This document shows positions 16,641-24,888 of a stretch of 58,902 bases of DNA, piece after piece. The stretch lies in contig DASSTS010000021.1 in NCBI GenBank assembly GCA_035707805.1, forward strand, positions 1 through 58,902, read 5' to 3'. Each line of letters opens with the position of its first letter. The first letter of the stretch is position 1. A program made the position numbers and the translations under genes. Under the pieces are notes generated by a model, which was not told the origin of the DNA, made no database searches, and saw only the letters and a list, made by a program, of their open reading frames with translations. This DNA comes from Castellaniella sp035707805. Its GTDB lineage: Bacteria; Pseudomonadota; Gammaproteobacteria; Burkholderiales; Burkholderiaceae_B.

Positions 16641-17762
16641 ATGAACGCTGCCAACCCTGCCCGATCCATCGACTCCATGATCCCCGTCACCGTGCTGACC
16701 GGTTTCCTGGGGGCGGGCAAGACCACCCTCCTGCGCCGCATCCTGACCGAATTCCACGGCCAGCGCATCGCCGTGATCGAAAACGAATTCGGCGAGGAAA
16801 ACATCGACAACGACGTTCTGGTGCAGGACCGCGACGAGCAGATCGTGGAACTGAGCAACGGCTGCGTGTGCTGCACGGTGCGCGGCGACCTGATCCGCAC
16901 GCTGACCGACCTGGCCGTCCGCCGCAAGGCCGGCAGCATCCAGTTCGATCGCGTCATCATCGAGACCACGGGCATGGCCAACCCCGGCCCGGTCTGCCAG
17001 ACCTTCTTCATGGACGACGACATCGCCGAGACCTACCGGCTGGACGCCGTCATCACGGTGGTCGACGCCAAGCACGGCATGGCCACTCTGGACCGCCAGG
17101 AAGAGGCCCAGCGCCAGGTCGGCTTCGCCGACCGCATCCTGGTCTCGAAAAAGGACCTGGTCAACGAGGCCGACTACGAGGCCCTGCGCGCGCGCCTGGT
17201 GCGCATCAATCCACGCGCCTCGATCACGCCCGTGCATTTCGGCGAGACGGACCTCGACCGCCTGCTGGACGTCAGCGGCTTCGACCTCGACGCCATCCTG
17301 GACATCGACCCGCAGTTCCTCGCCGAGGAAGACGATCACGGCCATGATCACGATCATGACCACGGCCACCACGACCACGACCACGATCACGACGACGAGG
17401 ACGGCCACGTCTGCGGCGCGGGCTGCGCCCACGACCACCACGACCATCACCACGCCCACCACAGCGACGAGATCGGCGCCTTCGTGTTCCGCTCGAACCG
17501 GGCCTTCGATCCCGAGCGGCTGGAAGACTTCCTGGGCGGCATCGTCCAGGTCTACGGCCCCGACCTGCTGCGCTACAAGGGCATCCTCTACATCAAGGGC
17601 ATCAAGCGGCGCATGATCTTCCAGGGCGTGCACATGATGATGGGCGCCGAACCGGGCGCGCCCTGGAAAGCCAGTGAAAAACCGAATACCCGGCTGGTGT
17701 TCATCGGCCGTAAACTGCCTCAGGACATCTTTACCCAGGGGCTCGAACAATGCCTGGCCTGA
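16641..17762 (+). CDS. COG0523 (CobW family) GTPase, probable zinc chaperone
   Basis: G3E-family GTPase thought to deliver metal to client proteins. The 373-aa product has Walker A in LTGFLGAGKTTLL, the metal-binding CxCC motif in NGCVCCTVRGDL and the base-recognition segment VSKKDLV. Between the GTPase and CobW C-terminal domains (about residues 233-275) is a very His/Asp-rich linker of HDHDHDHGHH type that also holds two cysteines (VCGAGCAHDHH). GAGG stands eight bases before the ATG at 16641. Next to zur, a zinc role (ZigA/ZagA-like) is more likely than cobalamin synthesis. Confidence 0.9.
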   Translation: MNAANPARSIDSMIPVTVLTGFLGAGKTTLLRRILTEFHGQRIAVIENEFGEENIDNDVLVQDRDEQIVELSNGCVCCTVRGDLIRTLTDLAVRRKAGSIQFDRVIIETTGMANPGPVCQTFFMDDDIAETYRLDAVITVVDAKHGMATLDRQEEAQRQVGFADRILVSKKDLVNEADYEALRARLVRINPRASITPVHFGETDLDRLLDVSGFDLDAILDIDPQFLAEEDDHGHDHDHDHGHHDHDHDHDDEDGHVCGAGCAHDHHDHHHAHHSDEIGAFVFRSNRAFDPERLEDFLGGIVQVYGPDLLRYKGILYIKGIKRRMIFQGVHMMMGAEPGAPWKASEKPNTRLVFIGRKLPQDIFTQGLEQCLA

Positions 17763-17840
17763 CCGCCCACCCCATGCTGCCCCGCTGCATTTTCGGGATG
17801 CGGACGACAGGCCCCGGCACATAATAAGGAAGGACACGAT

Positions 17841-18281
17841 ATGGCTAGCAAATCCAGCGCCAAGTCAGCGGCCAAGACCCTGACCGAAAAAGAACTGTTG
17901 GCAATGCCGGAAAAGGACTACATGAACGACGCCCAGCTGGCGTTCTTCCGGGACCGCCTGCATCAGCTCGAACACGAAATCCTCACCAACGCCGGCGCCA
18001 CCACCGAAAACCTGCGCGAGACGCAGTACGTGCCGGATCCGGCCGACCGCGCCACCATCGAGGAAGAACACGCCCTCGAACTGCGCACCCGCGACCGCGA
18101 ACGCAAGCTCCTGAAAAAGGTCCAGCAGGCCATCGCCCGCATCGATGCCGGCGAATACGGCTGGTGCGAGGAAACCGGCGAGCCCATCGGCATCCCCCGG
18201 CTGCTGGCGCGCCCCACCGCCACCCTGTCCCTGGAAGCCCAGGAACGCCGCGAGATGCGCCAGAAACTCTACGGCGACTGA
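17841..18281 (+). CDS. dksA: RNA polymerase-binding transcription factor DksA
   Basis: Works with ppGpp at the polymerase secondary channel in the stringent response. The 146-aa protein has the N-terminal region, a coiled coil (about residues 30-100) and the acidic tip in VPDPADRATIEE (D66, D69, A71). The zinc-finger region is degenerate: C109-E-E-T112 and then S130 and Q134 occupy the positions of the four cysteines in E. coli DksA, so it should not hold zinc in that way. I recall the same CEETGEPI sequence in alpha- and betaproteobacterial DksA. It is followed by an intrinsic terminator. Confidence 0.92.
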   Translation: MASKSSAKSAAKTLTEKELLAMPEKDYMNDAQLAFFRDRLHQLEHEILTNAGATTENLRETQYVPDPADRATIEEEHALELRTRDRERKLLKKVQQAIARIDAGEYGWCEETGEPIGIPRLLARPTATLSLEAQERREMRQKLYGD

Positions 18282-18303
18282 GCCGCCGCGTCAGCATCAC
18301 AAG

Positions 18304-18341
18304 ACGGTCCCTGCCCGCCCGGGCGGGGGCCGTTTTTTTTT
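18304..18341 (+). terminator. Intrinsic terminator after dksA
   Basis: A GC-rich hairpin (CGGTCC and CCCGC on one side, GCGGG and GGCCG on the other) is followed by nine T residues (18333-18341). It starts 22 bases after the dksA stop. Confidence 0.88.
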
Positions 18342-18390
18342 GGCGGCCCCGCGGCCGCGCTTGCCGACCAGCCCCGAACGGCACGGAACC

Positions 18391-18419
18391 CTTGAATTCC
18401 GCGCCGTGCGCCCCCACCT
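18391..18419 (+). promoter_or_regulatory. Sigma-32 type heat-shock promoter for hslVU
   Basis: CTTGAA (18391-18396) followed after 15 bases by CCCCACCT (18412-18419) closely matches the sigma-32 consensus CTTGAAA and CCCCATNT. The hslV start codon is 27 bases further on. hslVU is a classical heat-shock operon and rpoH lies in the same window. Confidence 0.75.
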
Positions 18420-18445
18420 GCAGGGTTCTGGACCAAGAGAACACC

Positions 18446-18979
18446 ATGGAACAATTTCACGCCACCACCATCGTCTGCGTCCGGCGCGGCAAGGACGTCG
18501 CCCTGGGCGGCGACGGGCAGGTCACGCTGGGCAATATCGTCATCAAGGGCACCGCCCGCAAGATCCGCCGCCTCTATCACGACAAGGTCCTGGCCGGCTT
18601 CGCCGGCGCGACGGCCGACGCCTTCACGCTGCAGGAACGCTTCGAGGCCAAGCTCGAAAAGCACCAGGGCCACCTGATGCGCGCCGCCGTCGAGCTGACC
18701 CGCGACTGGCGCACCGACCGCGTGCTGCGCCGCCTGGAGGCCATGCTGATCGTGGCCGACGAGGACCACACGCTGATCCTCACCGGCAACGGCGACGTCC
18801 TGGAGCCGGAACACGGCATCGCCGCCATCGGTTCGGGCGGCGCCTATGCGCAGTCGGCAGCCCGCGCGCTGCTCGACAACACCGAGCTGTCCCCGGCCGA
18901 GATCATCAAGAAATCGCTGGAGATCGCCGGCGAACTCTGCATCTATACCAACCAGAACCACATCGTCGAAACCCTATAG
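18446..18979 (+). CDS. hslV: ATP-dependent protease subunit HslV
   Basis: Proteolytic core of the HslUV (ClpQY) protease. The 177-aa protein begins MEQFHATTIVCVRRG; processing before Thr7 exposes the N-terminal threonine nucleophile. VALGGDGQVTLGN and GNGDVLEPEHGIAAIGSGG are family signatures. It is followed eight bases later by hslU in the usual two-gene order, under a sigma-32-type promoter. Confidence 0.96.
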   Translation: MEQFHATTIVCVRRGKDVALGGDGQVTLGNIVIKGTARKIRRLYHDKVLAGFAGATADAFTLQERFEAKLEKHQGHLMRAAVELTRDWRTDRVLRRLEAMLIVADEDHTLILTGNGDVLEPEHGIAAIGSGGAYAQSAARALLDNTELSPAEIIKKSLEIAGELCIYTNQNHIVETL

Positions 18980-18986
18980 GCCCGCC

Positions 18987-20318
18987 ATGTCCACCACCCC
19001 CATGACCCCCAAGGAAATCGTCTCGGAGCTGGACAAGCACATCGTCGGCCAGGACAAGGCAAAGCGTTCCGTGGCCGTGGCGCTGCGCAACCGCTGGCGC
19101 CGCCAGCAGGTGCCCGAGCCGCTGCGCCGCGAGATCGTGCCCAAGAACATCCTCATGATCGGCCCGACCGGCGTGGGCAAGACCGAGATCGCCCGCCGCC
19201 TGGCCCGCCTGGCCAACGCGCCCTTCATCAAGATCGAGGCCACCAAGTTCACCGAGGTCGGCTACGTGGGCCGCGACGTCGACACCATCATCCGCGACTT
19301 GGTCGACGTCGCCGTCAAGCAGTCCCGCGAGGGCGAGATGCGCCGCGTGCGCGCCCTCGCCGAGGACGCCGCCGAGGACCGCATCCTGGACGCGCTGCTG
19401 CCGCCCTCGCGCAATGCCCAGGGCCAGCCCGAGCGCGAGGAGAACAACACCCGCCAGGTCTTCCGCAAGCGCCTGCGCGAGGGCAAGCTGGACGACACCC
19501 TGATCGACATCGAGGTCGCGCAGGCGCCGGCGCACATGGAGATCATGGCGCCACCCGGCATGGAGGAAATGACCGAGCAGCTGCGCGGCATGTTCGCCGG
19601 CCTGTCGCAGGGCAAGACCAAGCCGCGCAAGCTCTCGGTCAAGGAGGCCTTCCGCCTGCTGACCGAAGAGGAAGCCGCCCGGCGCATCAACGAGGAAGAC
19701 CTGCGCACCCAGGCCGTCGCGCTGGTCGAGCAGCACGGCATCGTCTTCCTGGACGAGATCGACAAGATCGCCACCCGCCAGGAAGCCGGCGGCAGCGACG
19801 TGTCGCGCCAGGGCGTGCAGCGCGACCTGCTGCCGCTGGTCGAGGGCACCACCGTCAACACCAAGTACGGCATGGTGCACACCGACCACATCCTGTTCAT
19901 CGCCTCGGGCGCCTTCCACCTGTCGCGCCCCTCGGACCTGATCCCCGAGCTGCAGGGCCGCTTTCCCATCCGGGTCGAGCTCGATTCCCTGACGGCGGAG
20001 GACTTCGTGCGCATCCTGAGCGCCACGGACGCCTCGCTGACCAAGCAGTACAGCGCCCTGCTGGCGACGGAAGACGTCAGTCTGGAATTCACCGAGGACG
20101 GCATCCGCCGGCTGGCCGAGCTGGCCTTCGAGGTCAACGAGCGCACCGAGAACATCGGCGCGCGGCGCCTGTACACCATCATGGAAAAGCTGCTGGAGGA
20201 CCTGTCCTTCGAGGCGGCCAGCCCCGGGGCGCAATCCGTGGTGATCGACACCGCCTACGTCGACGACAAGCTGTCCGAGACCGTCGGCAGCCAGGATCTC
20301 GCGCGCTACGTGCTGTAG
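18987..20318 (+). CDS. hslU: HslU ATPase/unfoldase subunit
   Basis: AAA+ unfoldase that feeds proteins to HslV. The 443-aa protein has MTPKEIVSELDKHIVGQDKAK at the start, Walker A GPTGVGKTEIARRLA, an inserted I-domain (about residues 110-240), Walker B IVFLDEIDKIA and ends in the docking tail DLARYVL. The ATG at 18987 is eight bases after the hslV stop; a second ATG at 19002 is also possible. Followed by a two-way terminator. Confidence 0.96.
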   Translation: MSTTPMTPKEIVSELDKHIVGQDKAKRSVAVALRNRWRRQQVPEPLRREIVPKNILMIGPTGVGKTEIARRLARLANAPFIKIEATKFTEVGYVGRDVDTIIRDLVDVAVKQSREGEMRRVRALAEDAAEDRILDALLPPSRNAQGQPEREENNTRQVFRKRLREGKLDDTLIDIEVAQAPAHMEIMAPPGMEEMTEQLRGMFAGLSQGKTKPRKLSVKEAFRLLTEEEAARRINEEDLRTQAVALVEQHGIVFLDEIDKIATRQEAGGSDVSRQGVQRDLLPLVEGTTVNTKYGMVHTDHILFIASGAFHLSRPSDLIPELQGRFPIRVELDSLTAEDFVRILSATDASLTKQYSALLATEDVSLEFTEDGIRRLAELAFEVNERTENIGARRLYTIMEKLLEDLSFEAASPGAQSVVIDTAYVDDKLSETVGSQDLARYVL

Positions 20319-20341
20319 GGCGCGGCTCCGGGTCGCCGCAC

Positions 20342-20377
20342 CCGCCCGTCCGCGACCTGCGGCGGGCGGTTTTTTTT
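20342..20377 (+). terminator. Intrinsic terminator after hslU
   Basis: Stem CCGCCCG (20342-20348) with CGGGCGG (20363-20369), enclosing CCGC-GACCT-GCGG, and then eight T residues (20370-20377). The T-run abuts the stop codon of the convergent CusF-like gene. On the opposite strand the hairpin lies just beyond that stop, but without a U-tract. Confidence 0.9.
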
Positions 20378-20730
20378 CAGTCCTTCTCCAGATCGACGAT
20401 GCGGTACTGGCCCCCGACGCGCTCGGCCGTGAAATCCACGGTGTCGCCGGCCGCGATGCCGGCGAGCAGCGCGGGATCCGCGTGATACACCAGCGTCATG
20501 GCGGGCAGCTCGAGCTTGCGGATGGCCCCGTGGCGGATGGCGATCTTGCCAGCGGCGGCATCGACGCGCACCACCTGGCCGCTGGCCTGGGCCTGCACGG
20601 CCTTGGCCTGGGCGGCGGCCGGGACCAGAGCGGCCGCCATCGGCAGGACGACCAGCGCCGAGGTCAGGGACAGGACGGCGCCCAGGACGGGTGCGGCCAG
20701 GCGGGCGAGAGGGGAACAGCGGTGAGGCAT
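20377..20730 (-). CDS. CusF-like periplasmic metal-binding protein
   Basis: A 117-aa exported protein: signal peptide to about residue 41 (AALVPAAAQA), then a small beta-barrel domain GQVVRVDAAAGKIAIRHG, ending IVDLEKD, which matches the CusF copper-binding family. Aligned to E. coli CusF, His36 and Met47 are kept (H67 and M78) but Trp44 and Met49 are leucines (L75 and L80), so Cu(I)/Ag(I) binding may be weaker or different. AGGAG precedes the ATG. No other cus genes are nearby. Confidence 0.8.
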   Translation of the reverse strand: MPHRCSPLARLAAPVLGAVLSLTSALVVLPMAAALVPAAAQAKAVQAQASGQVVRVDAAAGKIAIRHGAIRKLELPAMTLVYHADPALLAGIAAGDTVDFTAERVGGQYRIVDLEKD

Positions 20731-20770
20731 GGGCTAAACTCCTGGGGTCCCGTCCAGCCGATCCGAACGC

Positions 20771-21337
20771 ATGGATGACCCGGGCGGAACACGATATCGA
20801 TTCAAGCATAACGCCAAAACAGAGTCCATCTTGCCTACCCCCGTTCCCGGCTACATCCTGCGGCCCGCCACCGAATCCGACATCCCGGCCATCCACGCCC
20901 TCATGCTGGAAATGGCGCAGTTCGAGAAACTGACCGATATCTTCAAGGCCACCCCCCACAGCCTGCGGGCGAGCTTCTTCGGGGCCGAGCCGGCCGCCCG
21001 CTGCCTGGTCATCACGACCGAGGCCGACCCCGCCACGGCCATCGCCTACATCATGTGGTTCCACAACTACTCCAGCTTTCTCGACCGGCGCGGCCTGTAC
21101 CTGGAAGACGTGTACATTTCCCCCGCCCACCGCGGCCGGGGCCTGGGCGGCTGGGTGCTGAAGCACCTGGCGGCGCTGGCGCTGGAACTGGGCTGCGGCC
21201 GGTTCGAATGGGTGGTGCTGGACTGGAACCAGAACGCCATCGACTTCTACAAACACCACGGCGGCGAGATCCTGGACGACTGGCGCGTCGTCCGGGTCAC
21301 CGGCGAGGCCCTGCAGGCGCTGGCCGCGCAGGACTGA
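20771..21337 (+). CDS. GNAT family N-acetyltransferase (diamine acetyltransferase-like)
   Basis: An 188-aa acetyl-CoA-dependent acetyltransferase. It has YILRPATESDIPAIHALMLEMAQFE at the start and the acetyl-CoA loop in LEDVYISPAHRGRGLGGWVLKHL. The strand WVVLDWNQNAIDFYKHHGG resembles spermidine/spermine or thialysine acetyltransferases. Family-like sequence begins about 25 residues in. The ATG at 20771 is the only good ATG, but a TTG near 20831 would remove the extra N-terminal residues. The substrate is not known. Confidence 0.82.
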   Translation: MDDPGGTRYRFKHNAKTESILPTPVPGYILRPATESDIPAIHALMLEMAQFEKLTDIFKATPHSLRASFFGAEPAARCLVITTEADPATAIAYIMWFHNYSSFLDRRGLYLEDVYISPAHRGRGLGGWVLKHLAALALELGCGRFEWVVLDWNQNAIDFYKHHGGEILDDWRVVRVTGEALQALAAQD

Positions 21338-21425
21338 CACCCGAGGCCGTCACGGCCGCCACACGGCCTCACCCCCCATCCAGGATTCCGCCCGGCGGGG
21401 CCGGGATCCGCCTCAGGAGCCCCCC

Positions 21426-21974
21426 ATGTCACTGCGCGTTTCCATCGTATCCACCCGCACCGGCGACGACGGCACCACCGGCCTGGGCGACAAGACCCGG
21501 GTGCCCAAGGACGCCCCCCGGATCGCCGCCCTGGGCGAGGTCGACGAGTTGAACAGCGCCATCGGCGTCTGGCGCACCCACGCGCTGCCCGAAGACGTCG
21601 ACACCCTGCTCAAGGGCGTCCAGCACGATCTCTTCGACCTGGGCGGCGAGCTCTGCATTCCCGGCTGGACGGTCTTGAAGGACGAACACGTGCTGCGCCT
21701 GGACGCCGCGCTGAAGCACTACAACGCGGTCCTCGGCCCGCTGCAGGAATTCATCCTGCCCGGGGGCTGCCCCGCGGCCGCCCAGGCCCACGTCGCGCGC
21801 ACGGTGGCCCGCCGCGCCGAGCGGTCGGTGGTGACGCTGGCCCGCCAGGAAACGGTCAACCCGCCGGTCCTGCACTACCTGAACCGGCTCTCCGATCTGT
21901 GCTTCGTGCTGGCCCGGCACCTGAACCGGGAAGCCGGCGTGCCGGACGTGCTGTGGGAACGGCGGGACGCTTAG
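21426..21974 (+). CDS. Cob(I)alamin adenosyltransferase (PduO type)
   Basis: Transfers adenosyl from ATP to cob(I)alamin to form coenzyme B12. The 182-aa protein has the N-terminal signature STRTGDDGTTGLGDKTRV, then GEVDELNSAIG, ARTVARRAERSVV and NRLSDLCFVLARHLNRE, all standard in the PduO/MMAB family. AGGAG stands eight bases before the ATG. Its stop overlaps that of the convergent carboxymuconolactone decarboxylase-like gene by four bases. Confidence 0.92.
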   Translation: MSLRVSIVSTRTGDDGTTGLGDKTRVPKDAPRIAALGEVDELNSAIGVWRTHALPEDVDTLLKGVQHDLFDLGGELCIPGWTVLKDEHVLRLDAALKHYNAVLGPLQEFILPGGCPAAAQAHVARTVARRAERSVVTLARQETVNPPVLHYLNRLSDLCFVLARHLNREAGVPDVLWERRDA

Positions 21975-22498
21975 CGTTCGTCTTCCGAATGCACCTGCAG
22001 CGCCTCCAGGAACCGCGACACCATGTTGTAGGCGGCGATCGTCGCCGTCAGCTCGACCAGGCCCGCCTCGTCGAAATAGCCCCGCACCGCCTCGAACACC
22101 GCATCCGGCACCTGCACCGATCGCGTCATCGCGTCCGCATAGGCCAGCACCGCCGCCTGCCGGGCGTCGAACACCCCGGCCGGCGCCTCGGGCAAGGCCA
22201 GGGCATCCAGCTGGTCCTGGCGCAAGCCCTCGCGCAAGGCGATGGGCGCATGCTGATCGGCCTCGTAGGGGGCGCGGTTCAGGTGCGCGATGCGCATGAT
22301 CACCAGCTCGCGCACCGCGCCGTCCAGCCCGGCTTTCTGGCGGATGGCCGTCAGGTAGCCCAGCCAGCCTTCGGCGACCGTGGGGCTGTGCAACAGCATC
22401 TGGTACAGGTGCAGCACGCTGCCGCGTTCGGCGGTGATGCGCTGCGCCAGGGCGGCGGCGCCTCCCTGGTCCAGGTCGGCGTAGTTCAGTCGGGCCAT
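21971..22498 (-). CDS. Carboxymuconolactone decarboxylase family protein
   Basis: A 175-aa all-helical protein of the CMD/AhpD-like superfamily: LHLYQMLLHSPTVAEGWLGYLTAIR, ELVIMRIAHLNRAPYEADQHAPIAL and EAGLVELTATIAAYNMVSRFLEAL. The usual CxxC of peroxidase-active AhpD is absent (NRAPYEADQH at that place), so an antioxidant thiol role is unlikely. The ATG at 22498 fits the family start; an upstream ATG at 22534 adds unrelated residues. Function not predicted further. Confidence 0.83.
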   Translation of the reverse strand: MARLNYADLDQGGAAALAQRITAERGSVLHLYQMLLHSPTVAEGWLGYLTAIRQKAGLDGAVRELVIMRIAHLNRAPYEADQHAPIALREGLRQDQLDALALPEAPAGVFDARQAAVLAYADAMTRSVQVPDAVFEAVRGYFDEAGLVELTATIAAYNMVSRFLEALQVHSEDER

Positions 22499-22570
22499 GG
22501 GAATCTCCGGTCGGCGGCTCGGTAAAAAAAACATGCCGGCGGGGCCGGCGGCAAGGCGGTCCAGCGGCTC

Positions 22571-23896
22571 TCAGGCGGGCAGCACCTGGCGCACCGTGCG
22601 GTCCAGGCGGGAGACGATCTCGTCGATGTCCCCCGCCGTGCAGATGAAGGGCGGCGCGAGCAGGACGTGGTCGCCCCGCACGCCGTCCACCGTGCCGCCC
22701 ATGGGATACATCATCAGGCCGTTCTCCATGGCCTGGCGCTTCAGTTTCGCATGGGTCTTCAGGGACGGATCCAGGACGGACTTGTCCGCGCGGTCGCGCA
22801 CGAACTCGATGCCCACGAACAGGCCTCGGCCGCGGACGTCGCCGACGTTCGGATGGCCGGCGAAGACCTCGCGCAGACGGCTGCGCAGCTGCTCGCCGCG
22901 GGCGCGCACGTTGGCCAGCAGCTCATCGCGTTCGATCACCCGCTGCACCGCCAGCGCGGCGGCGCAGGCGGTGGCGTGCCCCATGTAGGTGTGGCCGTGC
23001 TGGAAAAACCCGCTGCCCCCGACAATCGTGTCGTAGATCCGGCGGCTGGCCAGCATGGCGCCGATCGGCTGGTAGCCCGCCCCCAGGCCCTTGGCGATGA
23101 CCAGGATGTCCGGGGCCACGCCGTCCTCGGCGCAGGCGAACAGATGGCCGGTGCGCCCCATGCCGGACATGACCTCGTCCAGGATCAGCAGCACGCCGTG
23201 GCGGTCGCAGACCTCGCGGATGCGCCGCAGGTAGGTGCGCACTGGCGGCACGGCGCCGGCCGTCGCGCCGACCACGGTCTCGGCCACGAAGGCGGCCACC
23301 CGCCCCGGCCCGATGGCGCGGATCTCCGTGTCCAGCTCGTCGGCGAGGCGCTGGGCGTAGGCCTCCTCGGTTTCCTGCGGCCCCTGGTCGCGGTAGGCAT
23401 AGCAGGGCGACACATGGTGCGCGGGCGCGAGCAGGGGCAGGAAGGGCTGGCGCCGCCAGGCATTGCCGCCGATGGCCAGCGCCCCCAGGGTGTTGCCGTG
23501 GTAGCTCTGGCGGCGTGCGATGAACTGGCTGCGCTCCGGCTCGCCGCGCTCGACGAAATACTGGCGGGCGAGCTTCAGGGCGGCCTCGACGGCCTCGGAT
23601 CCCCCCGACACGAAATACACGTGGTCCAGGTCCCCCGGCGCGCGCCCGGCCAGGAAGTCCGCCAGGTCCTCGCAGGCCTGGGTCGTGAAGAACGACGAAT
23701 GCGCATAGGCGAGCTGGTCGAGCTGCGCCTTGATGGCGGCGATGACGTCGGGGTGCCCGTGCCCCAGGCAGGACACGGCGGCCCCGCCGGAGGCGTCGAG
23801 ATAGGCGCGGCCGTCCTCGTCAAACAGGGAAATTCCCTGGGCGCGCACCGCGCGTTTCAGCGTATGCTGGGGATTCCGGTGGAATACATGGGTCAT
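22571..23896 (-). CDS. Class III PLP-dependent aminotransferase
   Basis: A 441-aa omega-amino acid or amine:pyruvate-type aminotransferase. It has GHGHPDVIAAIKAQ, FVSGGSEAVEAALKLARQY, LLILDEVMSGMGRTG (Asp that holds the PLP ring) and DILVIAKGLGAGYQPIGAM (catalytic Lys in AKGL). Full length for the class. The ATG at 23896 has GAGAA before it. It is divergent from an rpiR-type regulator across an operator-like inverted repeat and probably forms one functional unit with that gene and the C45 acyltransferase gene. The substrate is unknown. Confidence 0.92.
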   Translation of the reverse strand: MTHVFHRNPQHTLKRAVRAQGISLFDEDGRAYLDASGGAAVSCLGHGHPDVIAAIKAQLDQLAYAHSSFFTTQACEDLADFLAGRAPGDLDHVYFVSGGSEAVEAALKLARQYFVERGEPERSQFIARRQSYHGNTLGALAIGGNAWRRQPFLPLLAPAHHVSPCYAYRDQGPQETEEAYAQRLADELDTEIRAIGPGRVAAFVAETVVGATAGAVPPVRTYLRRIREVCDRHGVLLILDEVMSGMGRTGHLFACAEDGVAPDILVIAKGLGAGYQPIGAMLASRRIYDTIVGGSGFFQHGHTYMGHATACAAALAVQRVIERDELLANVRARGEQLRSRLREVFAGHPNVGDVRGRGLFVGIEFVRDRADKSVLDPSLKTHAKLKRQAMENGLMMYPMGGTVDGVRGDHVLLAPPFICTAGDIDEIVSRLDRTVRQVLPA

Positions 23897-23951
23897 GTGG
23901 GTTCTCTGGGCCCGGCGCCGCCTGGCCCGAAATCGGTGAATCAACAACGTA

Positions 23952-23979
23952 TGTTTCGTATATCATATAACATGAAACA
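23952..23979. promoter_or_regulatory. Inverted-repeat operator between the aminotransferase and rpiR genes
   Basis: TGTTTC and GAAACA frame an AT-rich 16-bp centre, forming an inverted repeat in the otherwise GC-rich divergent region. The centre (TATCATATAA) could hold a -10 element. It is the natural binding site for the RpiR-type regulator encoded alongside. Confidence 0.7.
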
Positions 23980-24021
23980 TTCAATTCAAACCTTGCCCGG
24001 CCCCTTCTTCCGCTCGCTGCC

Positions 24022-24888
24022 ATGTCCGCCCCCCAGTCTCCGGATACGCTGATCCAGCACATCCAGTCGCAGTTCACGGCGCTCAGTCCCCAATTCCAGG
24101 CCGGCGCCCGCTACCTGATCGACCATCCCGCCCAGGTCTCGACCCTGTCGGCCCGCAAGCTCGCGTCCCGCGCGGGCGTGCAGCCGGCCACCCTGGTTCG
24201 CCTGGCCCAACACCTGGGCTATCCCGGCTGGGAAGCCCTGAAGGCGGTCTTCACCCGCGACCTGCTGCAGCGCCCCGGCAGCTACGCGGCGCGCGCCCAG
24301 TCGCTGGTGGACCATCCCGAACCCGACCAGACCGCCTGGCACAATGCCAGCCAGCAGCAGTCCCGCAACCTGGCGGCGCTGGAGCCCGCCAACCGCGAGG
24401 CCATGCGCCGCGCCGTCACGCACCTGCTGGGCGCGGGCCGCATCGCCATCGCGGGTTTTCGCTCGTCCTACCCGCCGGCGTTCAGCCTGTGCTACCTGTG
24501 CAGCCTGTTTCGCGCCGACGTGCACCTGCTGCACAACGCCGGCTGCACCATGAGCCTGGATCTGCATCACCTGCGCCCGGCCGACACGGTCATCCTGATC
24601 AGCTACGCCCCCTATTCCCGCGAGATCCTGCAGGTGGCGCGCATGGCCCACGAACGCGGCTGCACCGTGCTGGCCCTGTGCGACAGCCAGGTGGCGCCCA
24701 TCGCCCTGCAGGCCGACCACGTCCTGACCTTCCCCACGCAGGGGCTGTCCTTCTTTCCATCGACCGTGGCGCTGCAGTCTCTGGTCGAGATGCTGGCCCA
24801 GCAGCTGCTCGCGCGCAGCGGCGAGCCGGCCATCACCGCGCTGTCGCAGTCGGAAGACCAGTTGCACGCCATCGGCGCCTATCTCTGA
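24022..24888 (+). CDS. MurR/RpiR family transcriptional regulator
   Basis: A 288-aa regulator with an N-terminal RpiR-type helix-turn-helix (STLSARKLASRAGVQPATLVRLAQHLGYPGW, with the DNA-reading helix around residues 52-70). The SIS domain spans about residues 120-255 (RIAIAGFRSSYPPAFSL, ADTVILISYAPYSREILQVARMA). SIS domains usually bind phosphosugars, but some RpiR proteins control amine or amino acid catabolism, which fits the aminotransferase here. The stop is directly followed by the ATG of the C45 acyltransferase gene. Confidence 0.92.
   Translation: MSAPQSPDTLIQHIQSQFTALSPQFQAGARYLIDHPAQVSTLSARKLASRAGVQPATLVRLAQHLGYPGWEALKAVFTRDLLQRPGSYAARAQSLVDHPEPDQTAWHNASQQQSRNLAALEPANREAMRRAVTHLLGAGRIAIAGFRSSYPPAFSLCYLCSLFRADVHLLHNAGCTMSLDLHHLRPADTVILISYAPYSREILQVARMAHERGCTVLALCDSQVAPIALQADHVLTFPTQGLSFFPSTVALQSLVEMLAQQLLARSGEPAITALSQSEDQLHAIGAYL

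Noticed and set aside
17335..17465. Tandem-repeat-like GATCACGACC-type DNA in the COG0523 gene
   Set aside because: It encodes the His/Asp-rich metal-binding linker; codon repetition explains the DNA repetition.
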